A stretch of 64,000 bases of DNA from Ophiodon elongatus (lineage: Eukaryota; Chordata; Actinopteri; Perciformes; Hexagrammidae): NCBI GenBank assembly GCA_016806645.1, contig JACSYO010002005.1, forward strand, positions 2,053,501 to 2,117,500. Direction: 5' to 3'. Below the pieces are notes generated by a model. That model was not told the origin of the DNA, searched no databases, and saw only the letters and a program-made list of their open reading frames with translations. The translations under genes and the position numbers were made by a program. Shown piece after piece: positions 12,685-23,290 of this stretch (positions are counted from its first letter, which is position 1; the number at the start of each line of letters is the position of its first letter).

Positions 12685-13931
12685 CTAATAGATATCGCCA
12701 TGAAACTTCCCCAGTTGGTTAAGAAAGTAAGTTTTACTTTATTTTTAGTTTTCTGAAAGCCACGTTCAAAATTCATGTTTCATTTTGTTGAAATGTTAGA
12801 GTCAACGGTTTTACAAAGGAATTTTTTTTTTTTTTTAAATCGCTCCATGAATCAGGAAATACTGTCAACAGCCATGACATTTTTTTTTTTTAGAAAAAGA
12901 AGAATCAATGTTCGCCCAATTTTTAGGAGTAAAATGTTCTATAAATCCCGCTATGAATGATTTGTGAATACGAGTGAGGTTTCTCAACCTTTTCACCCCA
13001 ATTTCAGCTTCTCCATTGTGACATTTTGGTGTTTTCTTCTTTCTCTTACGTGACAGGGATTCAATCATTTGAGGTCAAGGCTGTTGATATCTAATAATAA
13101 AAGAAATAGATAAAACAATTAGACGAGAGAACATCGGGCACATTAATTTGATGACAAGGGTTCAATTTGTAGGGTTAAGTTGTCGACTCATCAATTAGTT
13201 GACGAGCAGAAGACAACTCAAATCTTAATTATAATTAAACCATTCACGTCAGTCAGTTTGCTGTTTTACGAATAAAAGATCTGCTTCAGATTTACATAAT
13301 AAATATAAAGTGAATAATAAAATCACTTTGGCCCCCGTTGGCCGGTGGCGAGCGTCAACATTGTTGACATTTTACCGGCCGAACGACGAATCGAGGACAA
13401 AACAAACAGGCGGCGCTAACGGCGTCACACAGTCGCCATGGTTACAACGAGACACGAGCACGCAAAGAAAGAGTCGGACTCACTGGAAACAGGAACTTCT
13501 TGACCTCCTCCATGGCGTGCGCCATGCGCAGGTAGGCCTCCGGCACGGGGGCGAACACCTCGATGAACACGTGCAGCTCCATGGACAGGTGGGCGTACTT
13601 GGGCTCGCCGCCTTTCCTCAGCCCCTCCTCCTGAGGCGAGAGAGGGCGAGGGGGTCAGGGAGGCAAAGAGGAGGGAGCAAATGGTACTCCCTTCCGTCAC
13701 ACAGCTCGATGAGCACATCAAAGCGGGGGAGAGAGGGGGAGAGCGGGGGAGAGCGGGGGACAACCCCGAAGGGTCCTGGAACAGATGTGCGGAGCGCCGC
13801 CTCCCTCGGCTTCACCCGAGCTCTCCTGCCAGTCGACGCCATCTGGTCTGACACCCCTTCTCAAGCGGAGGCCAGGTGTGTCATGGCCTCAGGTGCCCTC
13901 CTCACAGGTGTGTAACCACCAGATGTGTGTG

Positions 13932-13989
<58 letters not shown>

Positions 13990-16900
13990 CTTGGATTTGT
14001 CTCTCATGGATCCCTTGCCCAGCACGGAGATCTTGGCTCCGGTCTCCTCCTGCAGACGCTTGATTGTGTTGCCCTGAGGCCCCAAAATCTTCCCCACGAA
14101 ATTGAACTAACGGGCAACGCAGAGAAGAACAGAGTCAGCCTGACAAGCAGCGCAGCGGCAAAGTTGAACACCGAGAGAGTGGAGCGAGGTGGGGCGGGGG
14201 TCTTGTTGCCCATACTGCAGTCCTAAGTGGTAGATTTAGCAGAGGAGGTCGATATGAGCCCCCGAGGGCTGGAACACCGTCGATTACCATTCACTCCAAT
14301 CATCCGAGCACTGAGCCGGAACCAACTTGTGATCAAAACCTCCGTTACCTCCTCAATCAAGCACAAAGTATATATATATATATATACACGTGTCCTACAA
14401 TTAGCTGGCATTGCCCAGCACGTTTGGCAAAGAGACCCCCCCCCCCCAAAGGAAGCTGTAAAAGTTGCTTTTCGTAATCTGCAACTAGCCGTGTCATCCC
14501 TGACGCAGCGGACCCGTGGACCGACTAAAACCAAGCCTGTCAAACTGAGACGGGCTTTCTGGAGATCAGAGGACCGGCTTAACCTCCAACAATCCGAACT
14601 CCCACATCACATCGATCGGTTGCTCGATGCCGGGCAGCATCTGTGCATCTCGCTGTTGTTGAGGTGTTTTTGGTAAACGTCGAGCGAGCGAGCTCAACTG
14701 CCGCCACGCAAACTGAAACACCAGCGGCACGCAGATGAAGCTCTGCGCCGACGAAGCGGTGCATTGTGGGAGTTTCACGGGAGTGTTTACCTCCCTCACG
14801 TGTCATAAACCGACATCCTAAAATTCCCCATACGCGTGAGCCAGATAGAGATTGAACTGATATGGAGGAATCCACCTGAGGTTACACGATGCAGCGAGAC
14901 TTCGCCCTGAATGGAAAACATCTGCAGAAGATTCCAATCTTCCTAATCACAGTCATATTAACATTTTGATCCTTTTTTTCGGGGACATCTTAAAACACGC
15001 CAGTATCGGCTGTAATTATACTCCGGAGCTTAAGGATCAAGGTTGAGAGGAGTAATTTGAGACTCCAAAGTAACCCCGTGGCTTCGTGTAATTGAAACCC
15101 AGCTGCAGGATAAATTAAATCCGGAGGGGTTCACGGTGCAGAGAAGAAAAAAAAAAGAGAGAGAAGGTCAAAAGAAAGCTCACCTTCGGGTACTGTTTGA
15201 CAGGTATGAGCACGCGCTCCTTAAGTTTGATGTTCTTTGTTGTGAAAAGGTCCAGGTACGGGTCCGCCTCCTTCTTAGTCTCGCCTTTCTGGATTCTATC
15301 GATCTCTAGAAGGGGAGAGGTATCGTTTCAGGCAATGTGTTGCATGCAATCAAGACAGGATTCAGAAAAAGAGGCAACGCAGCGTCACGAGGAGGGCTCA
15401 CGTGCACGCGTCATACGCCATGTCGGCGTTCTAGGCTCAACGTTACCTTATTTTAGACACACAGGTTATATTTAGCAGTCGTTTCAAAGCTCCACGCATT
15501 ATAGAAAATCCTAAAAAAAAATACTATATATATATATCTTTATATTTTCAATTCAATTTCTGCCTGATTTTAACCGAGACAACTTGACATCTTTTCGACC
15601 CGACAATCAGAGTTGACCGGGCGCCTCCAGGTGAACACGAGATGATGATGGATGAGTATCTGTGGTCGTTCCTGGTGTGTGAGCACACTGATCCGGTCCA
15701 ACCTCCTCACTACAGCTGAAACAGTTCACAGTTAAGAGAAAGCGAGACGCGTTGCTCCGAGATGAGACGCGTTGCTCCGAGATGAGACGCGTTGCTCCGA
15801 GATGAGACGCGTTGCTCCGAGATGAGACGCGTGGAGACGTCGCCGCGGGCTCTGTGGACCGGCGACAGCGTTACGGTGCCGAGACCGTGATACCGGACCA
15901 GATGTCGACTCAGATTTTTGGGATATCGTGATGCGGCGTAAGTGATGTGTTTTCCTGGTTTTAAAAAGGCTCCATTACAGTAAAGTCAACCACTACCCAC
16001 TTTGTCATTAATATCCACATTAGTGGTGATTATTTATCAAAGATCTCATCGTGTGAATAATCATACCTACAATATCGTAGCAATATCGATATTTGTTTGG
16101 TTAAAAATATCGTGATATTCGTTTTCTCTGTATTGCCCAGCCCTATTTATTTACTTTGATTAACTTTTCTTTTTTCTTTTTTTCACACTACTTGATACTT
16201 CTACACTAAATAAATAAAATCAAGAAAATAAATCACGTGACCAATCAATAATGAAAAATAATCTTAAACTGGCAGCTTCAACCCACAAACCATATTTTTG
16301 ATAAGCAGCTATCAGCCCCCCCCCCCCTCTTCCCCCTCTCTTACACCTCCTGTCACAGCAACACCTCCTGGTCTCCATCACCCAGAGCAGGGAGGGGGGG
16401 GGGGTGCGCGCGTGGGAACCCACAGCAACCCAGTTGTCTTCCTGAATCATTCTCACTTTCAATTCTCGGGGATGGCACCTATAGATATACAGTGCACATC
16501 CTGTTCGGACCAGAGATGCAGCCGAGCAGGAGAACTCACTCTCGGTCTCTGAGCGAGCACGTGGGCCACAACGACGGAACGAAAACAATCATTTAACCTG
16601 CAGCCTCTGACCCTCAGCGTCCATCTCACTGTGTCCTCGTGTTGTTCATGTATTTATACACACGCAGGTCCTCCGCCTCCTCCTGGAGCACCAGGCTCTA
16701 CAACACTATGCTTTTATTATAGGAAGCCATGTCATAATAAAACAGTATATATATATATACAGAGAATATGAATAATGGGATACTGCTTTCAAAGCTACAG
16801 CAGACGACCTCGGAGAACTAACTAATACCAGAGGCATCATGTCTCTGGTCTCCTTCAGCACGAGGCTGCAGCCTCTTCTTGCTCAAGGACACTTCAGCAG

Positions 16901-17550
16901 CGGGGTACCTGAAGGTCTCCCGTCCCGCCGCCTCCTCCTCCTCCTCTCGGCTTTTAAAAGTAGCGGGGTGACCCCCCCCCCCCACCTCTCCCCCCTCCCG
17001 GGGTGACCCCCCCCCCCTGGTCGAGGATAGTGGCGCACATTCATTACAGCATGCTGCGCATCGCGCACCTGCCACGCAGCTACATGGACTCGGCGCCGGG
17101 CAACAGACGACCGTTTGTCCGCACGAGAGTCACGCGCGTCGCACGAGCGGATCGTTGAGATGACTCATTTAAAGTGTCTCCCTCTGAAGTGGTGATAGCT
17201 TCAACGTTTTGGTTTTTTTTTTTTTTTTGCAAATTTATTTTCTTTTGCATTCTCAGACCCCATCACCATCTAATGAAGTCCGTACAGCGGGGAACGGAGC
17301 GGTCCGCGTCCCGCAAACACCTGCAATCACAGCGTGGAGGTGTGCCGTTCATATTTTTTGGGGGGTGCGTTCACGAGCCTGCCCCCCTCCCCTCCCCCTT
17401 TTAAAACCACAAAAATAACACCCGCAAAAACGGGACTTTTTTTTTTTTTTTTTTACCTGCGTTTAAAAGTTTCATGGCGTGCGTAAACGACGAGTCCAGG
17501 CTGTCCTTCTCCGCCAGCAGCTCGGGGAGATATTTGTCGTCGTTCTCCAT
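7648..17550 (-). CDS. khdrbs1: KH domain RNA-binding protein Sam68 (STAR family), nine coding exons
   Basis: Coding exons in transcript order are 17550-17457, 15305-15184, 14106-13990, 13630-13484, 11012-10879, 9621-9381, 8954-8887, 8464-8406 and 7754-7648. All junctions are GT-AG and in phase, giving 362 residues. Sam68 is a nuclear RNA-binding and signalling adaptor that controls alternative splicing. The QUA1 dimer region is at about 4-36, and the KH core at 73-140 carries the GPQG loop. QUA2 follows (about 140-172, with MMDDICQEQF). Then come an RG-rich stretch (178-270), a Tyr-rich tail with YYDYGHG, and the C-terminal nuclear signal PYREHPYRQY. These match vertebrate KHDRBS1 better than KHDRBS2/3, notably GPQGNTIK and the RG-rich part. 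The N terminus is short: an in-frame TGA lies upstream at 17602-17604, so the long proline/RG leader of mammalian Sam68 is absent. Intronic CA/TG tracts abut several splice sites. Confidence 0.95.
7764..7828. repeat. (CA)n microsatellite beside the khdrbs1 exon 9 acceptor
   Basis: About 32 CA units. On the khdrbs1 transcript it is (UG)n, starting about 9 nt upstream of the exon 9 acceptor. Confidence 0.95.
8406..8464 (-). CDS. khdrbs1: khdrbs1 coding exon 8 (Tyr-rich)
   Basis: 59 nt encoding EPEYYDYGHGESTESYESYG, part of the tyrosine-rich tail that is a kinase and SH2 target in Sam68. The donor reads GGTGAG and the acceptor CATCAG. Confidence 0.92.
8766..8846. repeat. (TG/CG)n microsatellite in khdrbs1 intron 7
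   Basis: Alternating purine-pyrimidine tract with mixed TG and CG steps, about 80 bp. It begins 40 bp past the exon 7 donor in the transcript direction. Confidence 0.9.
8887..8954 (-). CDS. khdrbs1: khdrbs1 coding exon 7 (Tyr-rich)
   Basis: 68 nt encoding GYDESYTDTAYESYDSYYSQPQ. The donor is taken as GC|GTGAGT, because only this choice keeps the frame into exon 8. Confidence 0.9.
9381..9621 (-). CDS. khdrbs1: khdrbs1 coding exon 6 (RG-rich and proline region)
   Basis: 241 nt encoding the arginine-glycine-rich stretch (GRGMPPRGAP onward) and the PHQHTP segment, ending DGYEDY. RG repeats are RNA-binding and arginine-methylation sites in Sam68. The local GC-richness reflects the RG/P codons. 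Confidence 0.93.
9670..10000. mobile_element. Inverted-repeat MITE in khdrbs1 intron 5
   Basis: The left arm (GCCAGTTAGCTTAGCATAAA) and right arm (a TTAGC array, then GCCAACTGGCTCCAGCTACA) are diverged inverted copies, and pairing extends outward to both ends. The right arm carries a CTAAG expansion at 9,894-9,923. There is no coding capacity. The sequence type is abundant in teleosts; I do not assign a superfamily. Confidence 0.65.
9894..9923. repeat. (CTAAG)6 pentanucleotide array
   Basis: Six perfect CTAAG units inside the right arm of the MITE. The single-copy form is present in the left arm, so this is a local expansion. Confidence 0.9.
10804..10864. repeat. (GT)n microsatellite after the khdrbs1 exon 5 donor
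   Basis: About 30 GT units. On the khdrbs1 transcript it is (CA)n, beginning about 14 nt inside intron 5. Confidence 0.95.
10879..11012 (-). CDS. khdrbs1: khdrbs1 coding exon 5 (QUA2 and start of RG region)
   Basis: 134 nt encoding DMMDDICQEQFMEMSYLNGG and the first RG motifs. The acceptor GTGTGTGCAG is formed directly by a (TG)n tract, and the donor reads AG|GTGTGG. Confidence 0.95.
11015..11090. repeat. (CA)n microsatellite abutting the khdrbs1 exon 5 acceptor
   Basis: CA repeat with CG interruptions. On the transcript strand it is (UG)n running straight into the 3' splice site AG. Confidence 0.95.
11672..11708. repeat. (GT)n microsatellite in khdrbs1 intron 4
   Basis: GT repeat with two GAG interruptions, followed by a G-rich run at 11,712-11,730. 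Confidence 0.9.
12643..12679. repeat. (AT)n microsatellite in khdrbs1 intron 4
   Basis: Uninterrupted AT dinucleotides within the largest khdrbs1 intron (2,471 bp). That intron otherwise holds poly-T/A runs and unremarkable AT-rich DNA. Confidence 0.95.
13484..13630 (-). CDS. khdrbs1: khdrbs1 coding exon 4 (KH C-terminal half)
   Basis: 147 nt encoding the second half of the KH fold, including PKYAHLSMELHVFIEVFAP and AHAMEEVKKFL. Phase 0 at both ends; donor CCA|GTGAGT. Confidence 0.95.
13924..13987. repeat. (GT)n microsatellite abutting the khdrbs1 exon 3 donor
   Basis: On the transcript it is (CA)n beginning at the fourth intron nucleotide, so the donor reads AAG|GTAACACACA. Confidence 0.95.
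13990..14106 (-). CDS. khdrbs1: khdrbs1 coding exon 3 (KH core, GPQG loop)
   Basis: 117 nt encoding FNFVGKILGPQGNTIKRLQE and GAKISVLGKGSMRDKSK. It contains the GxxG loop that contacts RNA. Phase 0 at both ends. Confidence 0.96.
14368..14388. repeat. (TA)n microsatellite in khdrbs1 intron 2
   Basis: Short TA run. The rest of this 1,077-bp intron shows no further structure I can support. Confidence 0.85.
15184..15305 (-). CDS. khdrbs1: khdrbs1 coding exon 2 (QUA1 end to KH start)
   Basis: 122 nt encoding EIDRIQKGETKKEADPYLDL and KNIKLKERVLIPVKQYPK, the conserved lead-in to the KH domain. Acceptor TTCTAG, donor AAG|GTGAGC. Confidence 0.95.
15744..15832. repeat. 20-bp minisatellite in khdrbs1 intron 1
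   Basis: About 4.5 near-perfect copies of GAGACGCGTTGCTCCGAGAT. Each unit carries the palindrome ACGCGT. Identity between copies suggests recent expansion. Confidence 0.95.
15900..16145. mobile_element. Possible DNA-transposon remnant in khdrbs1 intron 1
   Basis: Repeated ATATCG and CGATATT motifs lead to GTATTGCCCAGCCCTA. That ending resembles the terminus of common fish DNA transposon derivatives with GGGCTGGGC ends. The matching start is unclear, so boundaries are approximate. Confidence 0.35.
17457..17550 (-). CDS. khdrbs1: khdrbs1 coding exon 1 (QUA1)
   Basis: 94 nt encoding MENDDKYLPELLAEKDSLDS and FTHAMKLLNA. The start is chosen because this ATG opens the conserved KYLPEL motif and an in-frame TGA lies 17 codons upstream. 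Donor CAG|GTAAAA. Confidence 0.93.
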
Positions 17551-17950
17551 TTTGACTTTAGATGAGGGGGGGTGGAGGTGGTGGAGGTGGTGGGGAAGGA
17601 GTCACTTTCGGTGCAAAAAAAAAAAAAAAAAAAAAAAAGCGTGAAAAATCCCAATAATAATAGAAAAAAAAAGAAAAAGTAGTCCAGTTATGCAACTACG
17701 GAGTGTCGCGGAGCCTCTGTGCGCGCGGCGCTTTGCATGTGGCTACCGGGGCGTTTCTGCGACGGACGTCTCCGCTACTTCTGTCTTTTCTTTTTTTCTT
17801 CTTCTTCTTCTCCTTCTCCCCAGCTGACTGGAGGTCCCTTCTTTGCAGCAGCACTGACTGGACGCGAATGGGAGAACAAAAGCGGAGAGGGACGGGTAGA
17901 ATAGTGATACCCCACTCGCGCCGGCGGAAGTGAGCTCAGATCTGACGCCG
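17551..17950 (-). promoter_or_regulatory. khdrbs1: khdrbs1 5' UTR and probable CpG-rich promoter
   Basis: CpG-rich sequence upstream of the start codon, with a T-rich tract of about 24 nt in the transcript sense at 17,615-17,638. A CACTTCCGCC ETS-like site reads on the minus strand near 17,922-17,931. A near-palindromic GCCGCC/GGCGGC block lies at 17,947-17,966. No TATA box is evident. The transcription start is not determined. Confidence 0.5.
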
Positions 17951-17971
17951 CCTACTGCGCGGCGGCTACTG

Positions 17972-17988
17972 CGTGTGTGTGTGTGTGC

Positions 17989-18020
<32 letters not shown>
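17972..18020. repeat. (GT)n microsatellite
   Basis: GT repeat with GCGC interruptions, at the upstream edge of the khdrbs1 promoter region. Confidence 0.92.
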
Positions 18021-18021
<1 letters not shown>

Positions 18022-19839
18022 GGCGCGCGCCGCCCTTCAACCGCGATAATCCGCCCCACCGTCAGGTGTTTCCAGTGTGGGTGTGCCCGCAGTCCTGCTG
18101 CTATATGAAAAATAATAATAAACTGATATAGGAACTTATTATAATGATGTGTGATGTGTGTGTCACAGCCAGAGGTGCTCAGGTGTAATTGAATAATTAC
18201 CATGTATGGTAATTAGTTGTTACTATATTATAACTTTTTTTTATGACTAACTGGAAGGGGATGTAGATGAGCTCATGTTTTGTATGGATCACCTTATGAA
18301 ATAGTATTAGATTATTTAGAAACTGCTGGGATCAATTATAGTATTAAAGGGTTTGTCTTATTGAGAGACAACAAATGCCTTAATCTTGATTATAGACTTA
18401 CTTTTCATTTTGGGAAATCATCACAGGGATATTGCATTATATTCTCACCTGAGCGGAGTGATGTGAACACGTGAAATAAACTATAACTTGTTTATTTTTT
18501 TTTGATAGATAGTTAAAACCATACGTACTAGAAAACAAAAACAAACAATAGATCTGGGAAACTAAACTGCAATAGGATCACATTCCAAACCTATTACGTA
18601 TTGAATTGTTATGTGCTGCTATATAATACATTTCCATATCAAGTGTATATTAATTGGCGAGAATAGGATAATGATGATGACACCTCTTCAGTGTTAATTT
18701 GTGAATATAACTTCAGTTCATACAGTGTGCCCTGGGAGATGTGGTGCGCTCCTTTCATTCCAGGCTCTCTACTGTCCCTTAGTGGCCGCGCTGATCATAA
18801 CAAAGAGCAAGCCTCTGAAACTGTTGCTGATGAAACTGGGTCCATCGGAAGAAGCCCCTGTTTCCGTTGTCCAATCCCCACGTTTTCCTCCCCGCGTCCA
18901 TCGATTCGACCACACTCATGTGAGGAGAATATTTGGAGCGTACCCTAAAGGATTGATTTCTCCGATCAGACGGGGGGTGGGGGGTTGGTGGGTAGTGGGG
19001 GGGGGTAATGAACCTGTCAAGAGGTCAGAGGTTAGAGCTGGCCTAATGCATACAAATCCAGAGCAGGTCATTCCATGGTGTATTGGGTCTTTAAGCGTAT
19101 ACAGTAGTATGCATCAGTGCCGGCGGATGCACTTTGAACAAACAGCGAAAAAAAGTGCGGGTCATTTGTCAGTCCGCCGCCGGAGTGAAAGCCATTACAA
19201 TCGACCGCGGCTGTAGCCGGGAATGCATCTGCTCAAAACAAATGAAGGCAAAAATTGTCTGCGATAAACTCTTATGGGAGGCCGGAAAAACCCTCGCTCT
19301 AACTATCAGCGTTCAGCTTGATCTATCTCTGACCGTTACTGTGTTATTAGTGTTGGGGGGGGAGGGGGGGGTTGCAAGGTTGTCCTGACTCCTCTTGTCG
19401 TTGACAGAATGGATGGACCGTGAGCTGAATTTCAATTGGCTCATAAAAGGAAGAGTTACTTCTCTTGGCAGGTGGAGGGGTTCCAATCCGGTAGCTCGCA
19501 CTCTTGCCTTCTGCTCGTGTGGACTTCCCCTGTCCCGTAACATACACAACTACGGTCTGGGGTAAACAGGGGCAGATGGAAGGGGGTAAACACAGGGGTT
19601 AGGCTCATATAAGCCGCCGCTATTCCAGATCTCTGCATCTGAACATTTTTCGTTTCCGAAAGACAGTAAGGCTTCAGCGCTCCCCTGGAGTTTTGTCAGA
19701 GGAGCCTGCATTACGGCATTCAGAGTATCATAGGACTCTGAAACTCCACTAATAAAATTCTTAGGACCTCCTTATGGCAGGTTTTACTGCAATTTTATTT
19801 TACAAACTGCAGTATAACAAGACTAGAGTCATACTTGCT

Positions 19840-20515
19840 TTAGGTTATGCGAGGCTGTACTTATTCATGCTAACATCAGCATGCCAACGTGCTCACGAAG
19901 ACAAGAAAAAAATGCTACTGTTTGGCAGGTGCAATGTTTACCATGTTCACTATCTTAGTTTAGCACGTTTGCATGCTAACATTTGCTACTTGGGATTAAA
20001 CATCAAGTAATGGCACTAGATGAAAAGATAAGAGGTCATCAAAGGGATTTTATCCTGTGGGGTATCCATCCAATAGTTGTTATAAAAAAACACAAATGTC
20101 AACCTCACAGTGGCACTAGAGGAAAAGTCCGGAGATCACCAAAGTAGTTAGGATTCATCCTCTGGGGGACGTGAATGTCTGTACCAAATTTCATGGCAAC
20201 CCATCCCATAGTTTTGGAGACATCACACTGAAAACAAAAGTGTCAACTTCATTTTGGTGGTATAGGAAGCCTCAGGAGATCACCAAATCCAATAAGATTC
20301 TTCCTCTGGGAACCATGAATCTCTGTATAAAATATCACGGCAAGACATCCAACAGCCTTTGAGACATTTCACTAACAAACAAAAATGTCAACCTTATTTT
20401 GGCGCTTTAGAAGATCACCTAAGTCTAGTAGGATTCTTCCTCTGGGAACCATGACTCTATGCAAAATGTCATAGCAATTAATCGAGTAGTTGTTGCGATA
20501 CATCAATCCCGAGCA
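19840..20515. repeat. Teleost interspersed repeat with diverged ~115-145-bp internal units
   Basis: After a GCATGCTAACATTTGCTA-type head, four diverged units begin near 20,010, 20,109, 20,255 and 20,399. Their themes are TGGCACTAGA(G/T)GAAAAG, GATCACCAAA, ATTCATCCTCTGGG and ACCAAATTTCATGGCAA. I recognise this as a family common in teleost genomes. It is non-coding. Confidence 0.75.
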
Positions 20516-21801
20516 TGGCTGAAAACCTCCCACACCACCCTTTAATTATATTTTCTGGTCCGATGTCTGACACACAAACACAAACAAATGGATTTAAATC
20601 AACTAAACGAGATCATGGTCACCTCATCAGAGGAGGCACTAAATGGATGATATGCAATTTCAAGCAATTGGCTTTCATCCCTGTTGTCTATACAGACTAT
20701 TTCTCAAATCAACAATAGTTGAGAAAGAAAGATAGAATGAAAGTGGTGGAGAGATACATGAAAGGAGAATGGGGATGTGTAAGCTGAAATCCTTTAGTGT
20801 CACACTGTCAGTGGAGGGTTTTTCCTGCTCTTGGGCGATTTGGGCAAGAAAGCATGCGAGCGAGAGATAGCCGGGTTCAGTCGAAGGGTCACGCTCAGTT
20901 TAGCATTGCTACAAGGCCAGAGAAACCTTTTTTTCCCCATGAAAGCTTTCAGAACTGTCACACCTGCTTAGGTCTGTAACACCTCCTCCCCACTCCCTCC
21001 TCCTCCTCCATCTCCACCACTCCCCCCCCTTTCCCCCCCCCCTCTCTCTCTCTCATCACCCACCACAGAAAACAACATCTCCCTTCATCCCGTGTCCCCG
21101 TCATGCCCACGAGGCCATTATTTTGTCGATGATCAATTTCTCCACGGAGGCATCGGCGTCTGAAGAAGTCCTTGGAAGATTGAAATTAAATTGAACCCTG
21201 CAGATGTGTAAACATTTACACACACGGTTTGATTTTTTTTGGTTGAGACCTTGTATTTGTAAAATTACCTGGAGCATCACGCTACTCCTCTGGAAACTAA
21301 TATTTGCATTGGAGGAGTCTTGTTCCACCACTTGGAGACTCTTGGAGTTCTAGGAAAAGCCATTAGGGAGGGCACTTAGATATTTATGCTGGTACTACAA
21401 AAACAGAAAAAAAAAAAAAAAAATGCCACAGACCCAGCAGCCAAAAACGTTAATGTATCCGCTTAACAACCCGGAGGGCAAAAAAAACATGGCAGGTGCA
21501 ATCACAACGTCTTTTGCGTCTATAAATAAGTAATGTGAGATTTCAGGTTGTGTTATTTCTGACAGAGCTGAGAGGGATCGGGGAAATTACTACTGTTTTT
21601 TTTCTCGTTTTAAAAAGAAAGTGTAAGAAAATGTGAGAATACCTCGTGCCCTGATTACTCTGCGCCTGTTCCCGTCCTGTTTCTTGAAATGTGGACACCA
21701 TTAATCCACCCTTTTGTGCATAGTACTCTGAAATATAGAATAAAGTATCGTGAGACAGGAAGAGACAAAATCCATTAACCTGGTTAGTGAATAGAACCTA
21801 G

Positions 21802-21804
<3 letters not shown>

Positions 21805-21881
<77 letters not shown>

Positions 21882-21885
21882 TATG

Positions 21886-21957
<72 letters not shown>
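21805..21957. repeat. (AT)n microsatellite
   Basis: About 150 bp of alternating AT with scattered CATATATG steps. It encodes only Tyr/Ile frames. Confidence 0.95.
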
Positions 21958-22679
21958 GCAAGACTATATTGATTTTATTGGAATAGCATTATTCTTAAAT
22001 GCTTACTATATCCTCCATTGATATATCTTCAAAATGGCATTAATCAATATTGTTTTATATAAAGGCCAATAGAGGGCTAGTGAATATTAAATAGCATTTA
22101 TTATGGGGATACTATTGTTTGCTATCACCAAGAGATATCTGTCCGAGGACTATTTCTTTGGTAGAAAGAAGTCCCATTCACAGCAACATCTTTGGATCAG
22201 GACATTGTTTCTGAAGGTGTCCAATGCTCTTGAATCTTTTAGTGTTGTGAGCACCACAAACAAAAAATCCATTGGCCTTTCTTCAGGGTGTTAGCAGAAG
22301 CCTTGCAGATGGATATCTCACAACCTGGGCGAATAAAATCATAGCTATCTGTCTGGCAAGGAAGGTGAGAACACATGCTTTCTTTTGACCCTGAATCAAA
22401 TGAGTAATGTATAAGCGGTCGCATCACTGACAAACCTTGCAGAGCTACTGACCTTTTTAGCCACATTTTTTATTGCCTCATCACTTCCATCAGGTCTTTT
22501 CAGGAAACTCTCAAGGAAACAACATCATCGGTAAATTCCCCCAAAAACTACATGTGTTTATGTTCAGGTGACAAAACCCTTTGGTGGATTTAAGAATTAT
22601 GACTCTTGTCTGTCAGGAGCCGTAGTAAATAGTGTGACATCGTTACAGCGCCACAAAGTCCACAGTCTCAGTAGACCCC

Positions 22680-23290
22680 CCGGGTGCGTTCTAGATGAAA
22701 CCATTTGAATATAAAGGGGTTCTCAGTAGAAACCTTTTTATTGGCTGGAACCTTAACAGATGGCTATAGGGGTATAATCCTTTATATTGGGTTGTATATG
22801 AAACTCTTGAAATAAAATATGGGTTCTCTGTAGAAGCCGCTGGTTGGGTTCTAGATGAAACCATTTGAATATAAAGGGGTTCTCAGTAGAACCCTTGTAT
22901 TGGATGGAACCTTTAACAGATGGCTGAAGGTATATCCCTTTATACTGGGTTCTTGACGAATCCCTTGGAATACAATGGGTTCTCGGTAGAACCACCTGGG
23001 TGGATTCTTGTTAGCACCCTTGAAAGGTGGAAAGGTTCTGGACAGAACCTCTAGTAAGGGTTCTGGGTGGAACCAATACTCCATAGAAGGGTTCTCTGCA
23101 GAAACTCTCAGACCACTCTCTGGGTGGAACCTTTAACATGTGGTTCATTGTATAAGCCTTTATGTTGGATTCTCGGTAGAACCCTCTGAAAGGGTTCCAG
23201 GTGAAACCTTTGCAAAGGGTTCTACCAGAAACCAGAATGGGTTCTCCAATGAGGAAAAGCCGAAGAACCCTATATTGCTCTAGATAGCAC
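22680..23290. repeat. Array of GGTTCT...AGAACC quasi-palindromic units
   Basis: More than a dozen GGGTTCT or AGAACC half-sites, often paired as GGTTCT-N4-AGAACC. A higher-order duplication of about 160 bp is visible: TTCTAGATGAAACCATTTGA recurs at about 22,690 and 22,849. It is non-coding, and similar arrays occur in other fish. Confidence 0.8.

Noticed and set aside
13310..13915. Plus-strand frame, 201 codons
   Set aside because: Antisense of khdrbs1 exon 4 and flanking intron.
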